Part shown: in pieces, positions 9,054 through 18,860 of the stretch | Numbering within the stretch: the first letter of the stretch is position 1 | Layout of the letters: each line of letters begins with the position of its first letter | Source of the DNA: an uncultured Paracoccaceae bacterium | GTDB taxonomy: Bacteria > Pseudomonadota > Alphaproteobacteria > Rhodobacterales > Rhodobacteraceae | DNA: 64,000 nucleotides | Direction of reading: 5' to 3' | Assembly (NCBI GenBank): GCA_947498985.1 | Contig: CANMMF010000011.1 | Coordinates: 62,001-126,000 of the forward strand | Notes under the pieces: generated by a model | Told to the model about the DNA's origin: nothing | What the model saw: the letters and a program-made list of their open reading frames with translations, nothing else | Databases searched by the model: none | Made by a program: the position numbers and the translations under genes

Positions 9054-9239
9054 TTCAGGCATCGCCTGACAAAGGCTCCGGCGGAGCCTTTGAGGGCCGA
9101 ACGGGCGGAGCCCAGCCCGGTTCAGGCATCGCCTGACAGAGGCTTCGGGGGCGCCTTTGAGGGCCGTACCGGCGGAGCCCAGCCCGGTTCAGGCATCGCC
9201 TGACAGAGGCTTCGGGGGCGCCTTTGGGGGCCGAACGGG
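9054..9239. repeat. 67-bp tandem repeat, 2.8 copies, with internal hairpins
   Basis: Copies begin at 9054, 9121 and 9188 (each starting TTCAGGCATCGCCTGAC); the third stops after about 52 bases. Every copy has the small palindrome TCAGGC-ATC-GCCTGA. Copy 1 also has a perfect hairpin, AAAGGCTCC (9071-9079) and GGAGCCTTT (9083-9091), that could terminate guaA. In copies 2 and 3 this second hairpin is degraded, each having changed the same way (GGCTTCGGGGGCGCC). The region lies between guaA and the opposite-strand ytoQ-like gene. Confidence 0.85.
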
Positions 9240-9307
9240 TGCGGATGGACGAGATGCCGAACGGTCGCGACGCGGCCGCGGGGTTTCGGCCCGCCGCGGG
9301 GGCGCCT

Positions 9308-9757
9308 TCAGTCCGGCAGGGTGCCCGTCAGCACGTAGCGCAGGATCTGCACAACTTCCTGCGGCGTGCGGGTGACCGCGAGGGCCGCCGCGTCGACCTC
9401 TTTCAGGGCGTGGTCGTGATCGGGTTGTTGCAGGATAATCAGGGACTTGCCAAGGGCCGCCGCCATCCCAGCATCAAAGGCCGCGTTCCATTGCCGGTAT
9501 TTCTCGCCGAAGCGGACCACAACCACATCCGCCTCCTCGATGCCCTTGCGGGTGCGGATGGCGTTGACCATCGCACCCTTGCGGTCGTGCCAGAACTTGT
9601 TGTCCTCCGCCCCCAAGATCGCCACGCCGCAATCGTCGGACGCCGCGTGGTCGGTCACCGGTGCCGAAAAATGCACGTCCAGCCCCTGCGCGCCGGAAAT
9701 GATCTGTTCGCGCCAGTCGGTGTGGATCTCGCCGGATAGGTAAACGCTCAGGCCCAT
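9308..9757 (-). CDS. YtoQ-family protein
   Basis: 149 residues from the ATG at 9757; a longer frame to 9880 runs into an intergenic repeat element and is not credible. The N-terminus MGLSVYLSGEIHTDWRE and the segment EADVVVVRFGEKYRQWNAAFDAG resemble the YtoQ family and, more loosely, the Rossmann-like nucleoside 2-deoxyribosyltransferase fold (conserved Gly-Glu, Asp and FGEKYRQWN). The function of YtoQ is not established, so I assign none. Cytosolic, with no signal peptide or membrane helix. Confidence 0.75.
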   Translation of the reverse strand: MGLSVYLSGEIHTDWREQIISGAQGLDVHFSAPVTDHAASDDCGVAILGAEDNKFWHDRKGAMVNAIRTRKGIEEADVVVVRFGEKYRQWNAAFDAGMAAALGKSLIILQQPDHDHALKEVDAAALAVTRTPQEVVQILRYVLTGTLPD

Positions 9758-9824
9758 GTCGTCCTCCGTCAAATCTGCGTGGGCTCTACAGATATCGTGG
9801 CCAGCGCGATTGGCAACCGGGGAT

Positions 9825-9893
9825 GGGGGCCAGCCCCCCACGCGCAAGGCGCGTCCCCCCCGGGAATATTTCAGGCCCAAAGAAACCGGGACG
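9825..9893. repeat. Dispersed intergenic element, copy 1
   Basis: A hairpin GGGGGC-CA-GCCCCC (9825-9838) is followed by a C-run and the block GGGAATATTTCAGGCCCAAA then GAAACCGGG. The same arrangement recurs at 20032-20092 and 21827-21880. This copy lies between the start of the ytoQ-like gene and the stop of the dimethylglycine-dehydrogenase-like gene, both on the minus strand. Confidence 0.7.
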
Positions 9894-9895
9894 CG

Positions 9896-12400
9896 TCAGC
9901 CGTCCTGGCGGATGGTTTCGTTTTTCGGATCATAGGGGCTGTCGCTGGTCACGGTGGCGTCCCAGAGCCGGTCCAGCATCTTGACCCTGAGCCTGGTGCC
10001 TTCGGTGGCAAGATCCGGGCGCACATAGCCCATGCCGATGCTCTTGCCGAACGCTACCGAATAGCCGCCCGAGGTCAGCCGCCCCACGCGGGTGCCATCT
10101 TCGGCATAAAGCGCCTCGCGCCCCCAGGGATCGGCATCCTCCGGCCCGTCAATGAGCAGCGTGCAGCATTTGGAGCGGATGCCGGTTGCGACCATCCTGT
10201 CCTTGCCGTGAAACGTCTTGTCGAGATCGACAAAGCGCGGCAGATCCGCCTCCAGCGGCGTGGCATCGCGGCCCAGCTCGTTGCCGAAGGCGCGGTAGGA
10301 TTTCTCCTGCCGCAGCCAGTTCTGCGCGCGGGCGCCAACCGGTTTCAGCCCGTGCGGCGCGCCGGCGGCCATCAGCTGATCCCAGAGGTAATTCTGCATC
10401 TCGATCGGGTGGTGCAATTCCCAGCCAAGCTCTCCGGTATAGGCCACGCGAATGGCCATGGTGGGGCACATGCCCAGTTCGATGTCGCGCATCGAGAGCC
10501 ACGGGAAACGCTTGTTCGACAAGGCGGTGTCAGGCTCCGGATCGCGGATCAGAGCGCGCAACACGTCACGGGACTTGGGGCCTGCCAGAGCGAAGACACC
10601 CCAGCGGGTGGTCACGTCCTCTTCGTTGATGCGGCCGAACTCGGCCTCTTTCTCGGCGATGGCCTTGTAAAGATAATCCTGGTCATAGGCGTGCCAGGCC
10701 CCGGCGGAGACGAGGTAATAATCGTTCTCCGCCCGGCGCACGATGGTGTATTCGGTTCGCGTCGTGCCATGTGTGGTCAGCGCATAGGTCAGGTTGATCC
10801 GGCCCACACGCGGCAGCTTGTTGGAGGTGAACCAGTCGAGAAAAGCCGTCGCCCCCGGCCCGCTGATGCGGTGCTTGGTAAAGGCACTGGCGTCGACCAG
10901 CCCCACCCCTTCGCGGATCGCGCGCGCCTCGTCTACCGCGTATTGCCACCAGCCGCCGCGCCGGAACGACCGCGCGTCGTGGTCGAAGCTCTCGGGCGCA
11001 TCGAGCGGACCGTAATAGTTCGGGCGCTCGAACCCGTTCACACAGCCGAACTGCGCGCCCAGCGCCTTCTGGCGATCATAGGCGGGACCGGTGCGCAGTG
11101 GGCGGCAGGCCTCGCGTTCCTCATCGGGATGGTGCAGGACGTAGACATGCGCGTAGCATTCCTCGTTCTTGCGCATGGCGTATTCGGTGGTCATCCAGTC
11201 GCCGTAGCGCTTGGGATCGAGCGAGGCCATGTCGATCTCTGCCTCGCCTTCGACCATCAGCTGCGCGAGGTAATAGCCCGTACCGCCCGCCGCGGTGATG
11301 CCGAAGGAAAACCCTTCTGCCAGCCACATGTTCTGCAGCCCCGGCGCGGGCCCCAGCAGCGGGTTGCCGTCCGGCGTGTAGCAGATCGGACCGTTGAAAT
11401 CGTTCTTGAGCCCGCTCTCCTCGCAGGAGGGCACGCGGTGGATCATCGCCATGTACTGCTCTTCGATCCGTTCGAGATCGAGCTCGAAGAGATCGGCGCG
11501 GAAGCTGTCGGGCACGCCGTATTCGAACCGTGCGGGCGCGCCCTGCTCATAGACACCCAGGATCCAGCCGCCGCGTTCCTCACGCACATAGCTTTGCGCG
11601 TCGGCGTCGCGGATCACCGGGTGTTCGGCATTGCCTGCCTTGCGCCAGTCCACAAGCGCCGGGTCCTGGTCCATGACGATGAACTGATGCTCGACCGGGA
11701 TGGCCGGGATCTTGATGCCCAGCATCTGCGCGGTGCGCTGCGCGTGGTTGCCCGAGGCCGTCACCACATGTTCGGCTGTCACCACCACCTGCTCGTCCGA
11801 CGGCACGAGGTTGCCGCCCTTCTCGACCATCCTGGTGCAGGTCACTTCCCAGGCTTTGCCGTTCCAGTGAAACGCATCGGCCTGCCATTTGCGCTCGATC
11901 ACCACGCCGCGCTGGCGCGCGCCCTTGGCCATCGCCATGGTTACGTCGGCGGGGTTAATATAGCCATCGGTCTCGTGATAGAGCGCGCCCTTGAGGTCTT
12001 CGGTGCGGATCAGCGGCCAGCGCGCCTTGATCTCGTCGGGGGTCATGAAGACGTAAGGCACACCGCAGGTCTCGGCGGTGGAGGCGTAGAGCATGTATTC
12101 GTCCATGCGCTCGTCGGTCTGCGCCATGCGCAGGTTGCCGACCACCGCAAAGCCCGCATTGAGGCCGGTTTCCTCTTCGAGCGTCTTGTAGAACTTGATC
12201 GAGTAGTCGTGGATATGGGTCGTGGCGTAGCTCATGTTGAAATAGGGCAGCAGGCCCGCCGCGTGCCAGGTCGAGCCGGAGGTCAGCTCATCGCGTTCCA
12301 GCAGCACCACGTCATCCCAGCCCGCGCGCGCGAGGTGATAGGCGATTGACGTGCCAACGGCCCCGCCGCCGACAACCAGAGCTTTGACATTGGTTTTCAT
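9896..12400 (-). CDS. Dimethylglycine/sarcosine dehydrogenase-like FAD enzyme with GcvT domain
   Basis: 834 residues. The N-terminal half is a D-amino-acid-oxidase-type FAD domain: Rossmann motif GGGAVGTSIAYHLARAGW near residue 10, and TSGSTWHAAGL, whose His is the usual covalent FAD attachment site. An FAO_M-like middle region and a C-terminal GcvT-type folate-binding domain (about 430-825) follow. Family members demethylate dimethylglycine or sarcosine, passing the methyl group to tetrahydrofolate. The exact substrate is uncertain; neighbours do not decide it. Together with the MttB-like gene 3.5 kb away it suggests methylamine or betaine catabolism. The start at 12400 follows GGGAGAGT; the 10-residue upstream extension is unneeded. 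Confidence 0.85.
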   Translation of the reverse strand: MKTNVKALVVGGGAVGTSIAYHLARAGWDDVVLLERDELTSGSTWHAAGLLPYFNMSYATTHIHDYSIKFYKTLEEETGLNAGFAVVGNLRMAQTDERMDEYMLYASTAETCGVPYVFMTPDEIKARWPLIRTEDLKGALYHETDGYINPADVTMAMAKGARQRGVVIERKWQADAFHWNGKAWEVTCTRMVEKGGNLVPSDEQVVVTAEHVVTASGNHAQRTAQMLGIKIPAIPVEHQFIVMDQDPALVDWRKAGNAEHPVIRDADAQSYVREERGGWILGVYEQGAPARFEYGVPDSFRADLFELDLERIEEQYMAMIHRVPSCEESGLKNDFNGPICYTPDGNPLLGPAPGLQNMWLAEGFSFGITAAGGTGYYLAQLMVEGEAEIDMASLDPKRYGDWMTTEYAMRKNEECYAHVYVLHHPDEEREACRPLRTGPAYDRQKALGAQFGCVNGFERPNYYGPLDAPESFDHDARSFRRGGWWQYAVDEARAIREGVGLVDASAFTKHRISGPGATAFLDWFTSNKLPRVGRINLTYALTTHGTTRTEYTIVRRAENDYYLVSAGAWHAYDQDYLYKAIAEKEAEFGRINEEDVTTRWGVFALAGPKSRDVLRALIRDPEPDTALSNKRFPWLSMRDIELGMCPTMAIRVAYTGELGWELHHPIEMQNYLWDQLMAAGAPHGLKPVGARAQNWLRQEKSYRAFGNELGRDATPLEADLPRFVDLDKTFHGKDRMVATGIRSKCCTLLIDGPEDADPWGREALYAEDGTRVGRLTSGGYSVAFGKSIGMGYVRPDLATEGTRLRVKMLDRLWDATVTSDSPYDPKNETIRQDG

Positions 12401-12530
12401 GAGACTCTCCCGACCTTGCGCGCCTTGCATAGCGCGCCGCCGTCACGCGCGCTGATCCTGCCCGACGCCTCAGGTTGCGAAAACGACGCGCCGGGTGCCG
12501 CCGGTCAGGGCCAGGTGCTGGCGGAGTGGC

Positions 12531-12944
12531 TCAGCAGGCGGATTGGTAGGTGAAGACCAGCACGTCCTCGGTCCAGCGACCGGTGGGCTGGCACCGGTCA
12601 TAGACCTCGCGCCGCCCGGTCACCCGGATACGCAGCGGGTTTTGCAGCACCGGCCCTTCGACCCAGTATTCCAGCGGCGCGTTGGGGCAGGCGGATGAGA
12701 AGATCCGCGCCGTGCCTTCGTACCAGTCGCCCTTCTTGGTGCCGCTGAACAGCCAGACGCCGGGCTCGACCCCGGTGCCCCGGAGCGACTGGCGCGGGCG
12801 CTCGTAGAGAAAGGTGCGCGCGCTGTCGGCATCGGTCAGCCGCATCACCGATCCGTTGTGATCCCAGCAACTGTCGGCGATGGCGGTGGTGGCGGTCAGG
12901 GTCGCGGCAAGAACGCCGCACGTGGCGGCTAAGGAACGGGGCAT
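12531..12944 (-). CDS. Exported protein of unknown function
   Basis: 137 residues. It has a signal peptide (MPRSLAATCGVLAATLTATTAIA, cleavage about residue 23), and the mature protein begins DSCWDHNGSVMRL. Four Cys in the mature part (in DSCWDH, SACPNAP, DRCQPT and the C-terminal SAC) suggest two disulfides in the periplasm. I do not recognise a family. A monocistronic gene between a dimethylglycine-dehydrogenase-like gene and another unknown gene; no catalytic motif is visible. Confidence 0.6.
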   Translation of the reverse strand: MPRSLAATCGVLAATLTATTAIADSCWDHNGSVMRLTDADSARTFLYERPRQSLRGTGVEPGVWLFSGTKKGDWYEGTARIFSSACPNAPLEYWVEGPVLQNPLRIRVTGRREVYDRCQPTGRWTEDVLVFTYQSAC

Positions 12945-13098
12945 GGAAATCTCCTGAAGGCAAATTGCTGTCGTCAGTGTCTTCGCTCAGGCGTCGGCTG
13001 TCAAAACCTGATCGGCTTGCATGCGGCACAAGACGGGCCGAAAGCGGGTATGCACGCGCGCGTATCCGCCCTGCGTCGCGCCCCGCGCTTTGCGGGTG

Positions 13099-14040
13099 TC
13101 AGTCCACCCAGCGGCAATAGGTCTTGCGGCGGTATTCGACGCACACCTCCTGCACATCCTTTCCGGCAGAGCGGGCCTTCTGTGCCAGCATCCGGTCGAC
13201 GGTCTCCCGTTCATCCATGGCCGCGTGCCGCGCTTGCTGCTGCTGGCGGCGCAGTTCCGCGGTCAGCTCGATATGTCCCGGCTGGCGGGCATCGCCTTGC
13301 AGCGGTGTGGCCAGACTGCGCAGCGCCGCAACGTTGAGGCGGGACAGGATCTGCGGCAGCTCGGCATCGGCCTTGTACGCCCGCACCGTGATCTCCAGAT
13401 CCGCACCGATGCGCGCCTTGAGCAGGTCCGCCCCGGTGGCGGCGTTGCCCGTGGACATGTCGCGGAACGCGATGCCGCGATGCACATGGCGGATGGGATG
13501 CTCTTCGAACTCCAGCGAGGGGCCGTTGATCAGGCTGGCAAAGCCCATCGCCCGGCCCTCGTTCTGCGGATCGACGAAGCGCGCGTTCAGGATGACCACC
13601 TTGTCGCCATTGGTGTAGACGTAGCGGCTTTTCGAACTGTTGCGCGATTTGGTGATGCCGGTGAACGACTCCACCGCCTCCATCAGCTTGACAACGGTCG
13701 TCTTCTCGATCTCGGCCATGACCAGCTGCGCATCGAGACCGGGCGCAGGGCGGCGTCCGCGCACCGCCTGATCGTAATCGGGGTGCCAGTCGACGCGGGC
13801 CCAGCCTGCGGGGGCCGGGGGCAGGTAGTCGCGCATCGGCTTGTCGCGGCGCAGCTCTTTCTTGGCGCGTTCGGCGGCCATGCGCCCGCGTTCGGCAAAG
13901 CTGTCGACCCAGCCCTGCACGCCAAATTCCGCGGGGTGGGTCCTCGCGATCACCGATTGCGTCAGATAATCGTTGGCACCGAGCGACACCATCGCCAGGA
14001 CGACAAAGCCCAGGAACGCTCCTATGATCCGTTTCAACAT
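13099..14040 (-). CDS. Membrane-anchored protein of unknown function
   Basis: 313 residues. A single N-terminal hydrophobic helix (IIGAFLGFVVLAMVSLGAN, about residues 5-23) acts as an uncleaved anchor or signal; the rest is hydrophilic and probably periplasmic. The middle contains TGITKSRNSSKSRYVYTNGD. The C-terminal part, about residues 240-275, is rich in Gln, Arg and Glu (ELRRQQQQARHAAMDE) and probably helical, followed by a Cys-containing tail (CVEYRRKTYCRW). No known family was recognised. It reads away from the divergent mreB operon with 273 bases between the starts. Confidence 0.6.
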   Translation of the reverse strand: MLKRIIGAFLGFVVLAMVSLGANDYLTQSVIARTHPAEFGVQGWVDSFAERGRMAAERAKKELRRDKPMRDYLPPAPAGWARVDWHPDYDQAVRGRRPAPGLDAQLVMAEIEKTTVVKLMEAVESFTGITKSRNSSKSRYVYTNGDKVVILNARFVDPQNEGRAMGFASLINGPSLEFEEHPIRHVHRGIAFRDMSTGNAATGADLLKARIGADLEITVRAYKADAELPQILSRLNVAALRSLATPLQGDARQPGHIELTAELRRQQQQARHAAMDERETVDRMLAQKARSAGKDVQEVCVEYRRKTYCRWVD

Positions 14041-14208
14041 TGCCGCCTCCTGCCCGCGCTGCGCACGGCTCGCCCTTTGCGTGTATCCCTTTCAGAAGAG
14101 CCTCCAATCCGGGCGGTATCTGGGCCAATGCGCGGCGATTTCGGGCTTATTTGCGCCCATATTCCGGGCCGTCCCGCCCCTCTGCCCCCTGCGGCGGTTT
14201 CACGCTGA

Positions 14209-15360
<1,152 letters not shown>

Positions 15361-15491
15361 CGCGCAAACCGGCGAGAGCATGAATTCCGCCGATCCGGCG
15401 GGAAACACGTGCCAAACCGCGCAAAATCGGCAAAATGGGCCCACAGGGTCACCCTGTGGTGTTGCCAGCCAATTCGTAAGACGGAGGGGAT

Positions 15492-16412
15492 TTGGCCCAG
15501 GACCGCGCGAGTGATGATTTCACGACACCGCTGAAGCGCCTGCTTCTGGCGATTCTCGCGCTTTGCCTCATCGCGATCTTCCTGCTCTGGCGCATCGACA
15601 GCCCGCGCGTGGAGCGTTTCCGCAGCCAGATCGTCGATGCGATCGTGCCGCGCATGGATTGGGCGATGGCGCCGGTCACGGGGGCCGTGAACATCACCCG
15701 CGACTTCCAGAGCTACCAGCGGATTTACGAGCAAAACCAAGAGCTTCGCCGCGAGTTGCGGCAGATGACGGCGTGGAAGGAAGCGGCGCTCCAGCTGGAG
15801 CAGGAAAACGCCCGGCTGCGCGATCTCAACAATGTGCAGATCGACCCGCGCCTGACCTATATCACCGGGGTGGTGCTGGCCGACAGCGGCTCTCCGTTCC
15901 GGCAATCGGTGCTGATCAATGTGGGTTCGCGCGACGGGATTGTCGACGGCTGGGCAACAATGGACGGGATCGGGCTGGTGGGCCGGGTCTCGGGCGTGGG
16001 CGCCAACACCTCGCGGGTGATCCTGCTCACCGACACGACCTCGCGCATCCCCGCGGTGATCCAGCCGTCGGGACAACGGGTGCTGGTGGTGGGCGACAAC
16101 ACCGCCGCCCCGCATATCGACTTTCTGGAAGACGCCGATCAGGTACGCCCCGGCGACCGCGTGATGACCACCGGCGACGGAGAGGTCTTTCCGCCCGGCC
16201 TGCTGGTGGGCCAGGTCGCTCAGGACCCCGGAGGCCGGTTGCGCGCGCGCCTCGCTGCCGACTACGAACGCCTTGAATTCCTTCGGGTTTTGCGCGATCA
16301 CGGCGCGCGCCGCGTGACCCAGCCCAGCGGCCTGATCCTGCCCGAAGAGCTGCCCGATGCGGGCGACCCGCTGCCCGACAGCCCGCCGGAAGACGAGGCC
16401 ACGGATGGCTGA
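15492..16412 (+). CDS. mreC: Rod-shape-determining protein MreC
   Basis: 306 residues starting from a TTG. ACGGAGGGGA (15481-15490) lies immediately upstream with good spacing and no better start is present, so the TTG is well supported. One membrane helix (LLLAILALCLIAIFLLW, about 17-33) is followed by a coiled coil (about 70-115, YEQNQELRRELRQM...LEQENARLRDL) and the beta-rich MreC periplasmic domain with GVVLADSGSPFRQSVLINVG. It links MreB to the periplasmic synthases. The C-terminus is acidic and Pro-rich. It overlaps the mreD start by 8 bases. Confidence 0.93.
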   Translation: MAQDRASDDFTTPLKRLLLAILALCLIAIFLLWRIDSPRVERFRSQIVDAIVPRMDWAMAPVTGAVNITRDFQSYQRIYEQNQELRRELRQMTAWKEAALQLEQENARLRDLNNVQIDPRLTYITGVVLADSGSPFRQSVLINVGSRDGIVDGWATMDGIGLVGRVSGVGANTSRVILLTDTTSRIPAVIQPSGQRVLVVGDNTAAPHIDFLEDADQVRPGDRVMTTGDGEVFPPGLLVGQVAQDPGGRLRARLAADYERLEFLRVLRDHGARRVTQPSGLILPEELPDAGDPLPDSPPEDEATDG

Positions 16413-16944
16413 GCGCAGCATCTTCCGTCTCTGGGCAATGCGCGCGGTGTTTTTCGGCATCGCGCTGCTGATCGCCTTTGTGCATCTGCTGCCGCTGGAA
16501 ACAACGCCGCGCTCCTTTGCCGGGCCCGACCTGCTGACCGCGTTTGTCTTCGCCTGGGTGCTGCGGCGCCCCGACTACCTGCCGCCGGTCTGCGTGGCGC
16601 TGGTGATGTTGCTCGCGGACATGCTCTTTCAGCGCCCGCCGGGGCTCTGGGCGCTGCTGGTGCTGCTGGCCAGCGAATGGCTGAAATCGCAGGACCGCAG
16701 ATTGCGCGAAAACACGATTTTCGCCGAATGGCTGACCGTGGCGCTGGCGCTGTTCATCATCACCGTTCTCTATCGTGTGATTCTCAGCCTCTTGATCGTG
16801 GCGCCGGGAACGTCTTTCCTTGCGGCCATGCAATTCACGCTGACGCTGGCGGTCTACCCGCTGGTGACGGCGATCACCTATCTTGTCTTCGGTGTGCGCC
16901 GCAGCGCGCCGGGCGAGTTTGACCCAGTGGGACGTTCGCTATGA
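16405..16944 (+). CDS. mreD: Rod-shape-determining protein MreD
   Basis: 179 residues, almost entirely hydrophobic with about five membrane helices, as expected of MreD. The start ATG at 16405 overlaps the end of mreC (stop at 16410-16412), and its own stop overlaps the mrdA start as ATGA. Both overlaps indicate translational coupling. MreD is the integral-membrane partner of MreC in the elongation complex. Sequence conservation of this family is low; identification rests mainly on position between mreC and mrdA, size and hydrophobicity. Confidence 0.9.
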   Translation: MAERSIFRLWAMRAVFFGIALLIAFVHLLPLETTPRSFAGPDLLTAFVFAWVLRRPDYLPPVCVALVMLLADMLFQRPPGLWALLVLLASEWLKSQDRRLRENTIFAEWLTVALALFIITVLYRVILSLLIVAPGTSFLAAMQFTLTLAVYPLVTAITYLVFGVRRSAPGEFDPVGRSL

Positions 16945-18860
16945 AACGCACCTCTCGCGAAACCGCCGAAAGCGTTGTCCGGATCTCGCGACGCGGGCTG
17001 ATCCTTGGCGGGCTGCAGCTTGGCTTTGCCGGGGTTCTGGCGGCGCGCATGCGCTACATGCAGGTCGAGCAGGCCGACGAGTTTCGGCTGCTGGCCGAAG
17101 AGAACCGCGTCAGCATCCGGCTGATCCCGCCGTCGCGGGGCCGCATCTTCGACCGCGAAGGCCGGGTGATCGCCGAAAACGAACAGACCTACCGGGTTGT
17201 GCTGGTGCGCGAGGATGCAGGCGACGTGGACGCCGTGATCGGACGGCTGAGCCAGCTGGTGGAGCTTGACGAGGACGATCTCAACCGCGCTCTGGCCGAG
17301 ATGAAGCGCCGCGCGCCGTTTATCCCGGTCACCGTTGCCGACCGCGTCAGCTGGGAGGATTTCAGCCGCGTCGCCGTGAACGCCCCCGCCCTGCCCGGCG
17401 TGACCACCGAGGTGGGGCTGTCGCGTCTTTACCCACAGGACGATCTTTTTGCCCATGTGGTGGGCTATGTCGGCCCGGTCTCGGAGCGCGATCTGGCGCG
17501 CTACGAAGATCCGCCCCCGGTGCTGCAGATCCCGCGCTTCCAGATCGGCAAGGTCGGGGTCGAGGCCAATCACGAGCTGACGCTGCGCGGCTCTGCCGGG
17601 GCCAAGCGCGTCGAGGTCAACGCCGTGGGCCGCGTCATGCGCGAGCTCGACCGGCGCGAAGGCGAAGCGGGCGCCGATGTGCAGCTGACCGTCGACAGCG
17701 CGCTGCAGGAATACGTCAAGCTGCGGCTGGGCGAGGAGAGCGCCTCGGTCGTGGTGATGGATCTGGAGAAGGGTGACCTGCTGTCCATCGCCTCCGCCCC
17801 CTCCTACGATCCCAACAAGTTCGTGCGCGGCATCTCGGTGCCCGATTACGCAGAGCTGCGCGACAACGACCACCGCCCGCTTGCGTCGAAGACCGTGCAG
17901 GACGCCTACCCGCCGGGCTCGACCTTCAAGATGGTCACCGCACTCGCGGCGATGGATGCGGGGCTTGTGGCCCCCGACGAGACGGTCTGGTGCCCCGGCC
18001 ATATGGAGATCGGCTCGCGCCGCTTCCATTGCTGGAAACGGGTGGGTCACGGGCATATGAACCTCGAGACCTCGCTGCGCGAAAGCTGCGATGTCTATTA
18101 TTACGACCTCGCGCTCAAGGTCGGCATCGAGAACATCGCCGCCATGGGCCGCAGGCTCGGGCTGGGGCATGCCTACGATATCGAGATGTCGGCAATCACC
18201 GACGGTCTGATGCCCGACAAGGCCTGGAAACTGCGCGAACGCGGTGCGTCCTGGGTGATCGGCGACAGCGTGAACGCCGCCATCGGCCAGGGCTTTGTGC
18301 TGACCTCGCCCTTGCAGCTTGCGGTGATGAGCGCGCGCATCGCCACCGGGCGCAGCATCGAGCCGCGTCTGGTCAAGACCATCGACGGTGTCGAGACGCC
18401 GTCGCGCGGTGGCGAGAGCCTGGGGCTCAACGAAAGCCACCTGCGACAGATCCGCAAGGCGATGTATGAGGTCTGCAACAGCCGCCGCGGCACCGCCTAC
18501 CGGTCGCGCAGCATTGCCGACGGCATGCGCATCGCCGGCAAGACCGGCACCGCGCAGGTGCTCAACCGCGTGGTGCGCAACGAGGATGTGCCCTGGGAAG
18601 AGCGTGACCACGCGCTGTTTGTGAATTTCGCGCCTTACGATACGCCGACCATCGCCGTTTCGGTGGTTGTGGAACATGGCGGCGGCGGCTCCACGGCGGC
18701 CGCACCCATCGCGCGCGACGTAACGCTGCAGGCGCTCTACAAGGGCGACCCGCCGCTCGAGGCCTATCCGCGCGGCGACCGCTCCAGGATCAAGGCGCAG
18801 CAGGAGCGGCTGGCCCGCGAACGGCGCGCACGCGCCGACGAGACCCGGAGCCGGGCATGA
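16941..18860 (+). CDS. mrdA: Penicillin-binding protein 2 (peptidoglycan D,D-transpeptidase)
   Basis: 639 residues, a class B PBP of the elongasome that cross-links peptidoglycan. A short cytoplasmic N-terminus and one membrane helix (LILGGLQLGFAGVLAARM, about 17-34) are followed by the dimerisation/pedestal region containing RGRIFDREGRVIAENEQTYRV. The transpeptidase domain has the active-site Ser327 in GSTFKMV, SCD as the second motif (in LRESCDVYYYD) and KTGT at about 534 (AGKTGTAQV). Its ATGA junctions with mreD and rodA imply coupled translation. Confidence 0.95.
   Translation: MKRTSRETAESVVRISRRGLILGGLQLGFAGVLAARMRYMQVEQADEFRLLAEENRVSIRLIPPSRGRIFDREGRVIAENEQTYRVVLVREDAGDVDAVIGRLSQLVELDEDDLNRALAEMKRRAPFIPVTVADRVSWEDFSRVAVNAPALPGVTTEVGLSRLYPQDDLFAHVVGYVGPVSERDLARYEDPPPVLQIPRFQIGKVGVEANHELTLRGSAGAKRVEVNAVGRVMRELDRREGEAGADVQLTVDSALQEYVKLRLGEESASVVVMDLEKGDLLSIASAPSYDPNKFVRGISVPDYAELRDNDHRPLASKTVQDAYPPGSTFKMVTALAAMDAGLVAPDETVWCPGHMEIGSRRFHCWKRVGHGHMNLETSLRESCDVYYYDLALKVGIENIAAMGRRLGLGHAYDIEMSAITDGLMPDKAWKLRERGASWVIGDSVNAAIGQGFVLTSPLQLAVMSARIATGRSIEPRLVKTIDGVETPSRGGESLGLNESHLRQIRKAMYEVCNSRRGTAYRSRSIADGMRIAGKTGTAQVLNRVVRNEDVPWEERDHALFVNFAPYDTPTIAVSVVVEHGGGGSTAAAPIARDVTLQALYKGDPPLEAYPRGDRSRIKAQQERLARERRARADETRSRA

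Noticed and set aside
9054-9239. 67-bp tandem repeats as a CRISPR array
   Set aside because: Units are contiguous with no unique spacers between conserved repeats and no cas genes are near.
9779-12349. 856-codon open frame on the plus strand
   Set aside because: It is antisense to the dimethylglycine-dehydrogenase-like gene, has no recognisable motif, is rich in His, Arg and Gly, and reflects GC-rich third positions.
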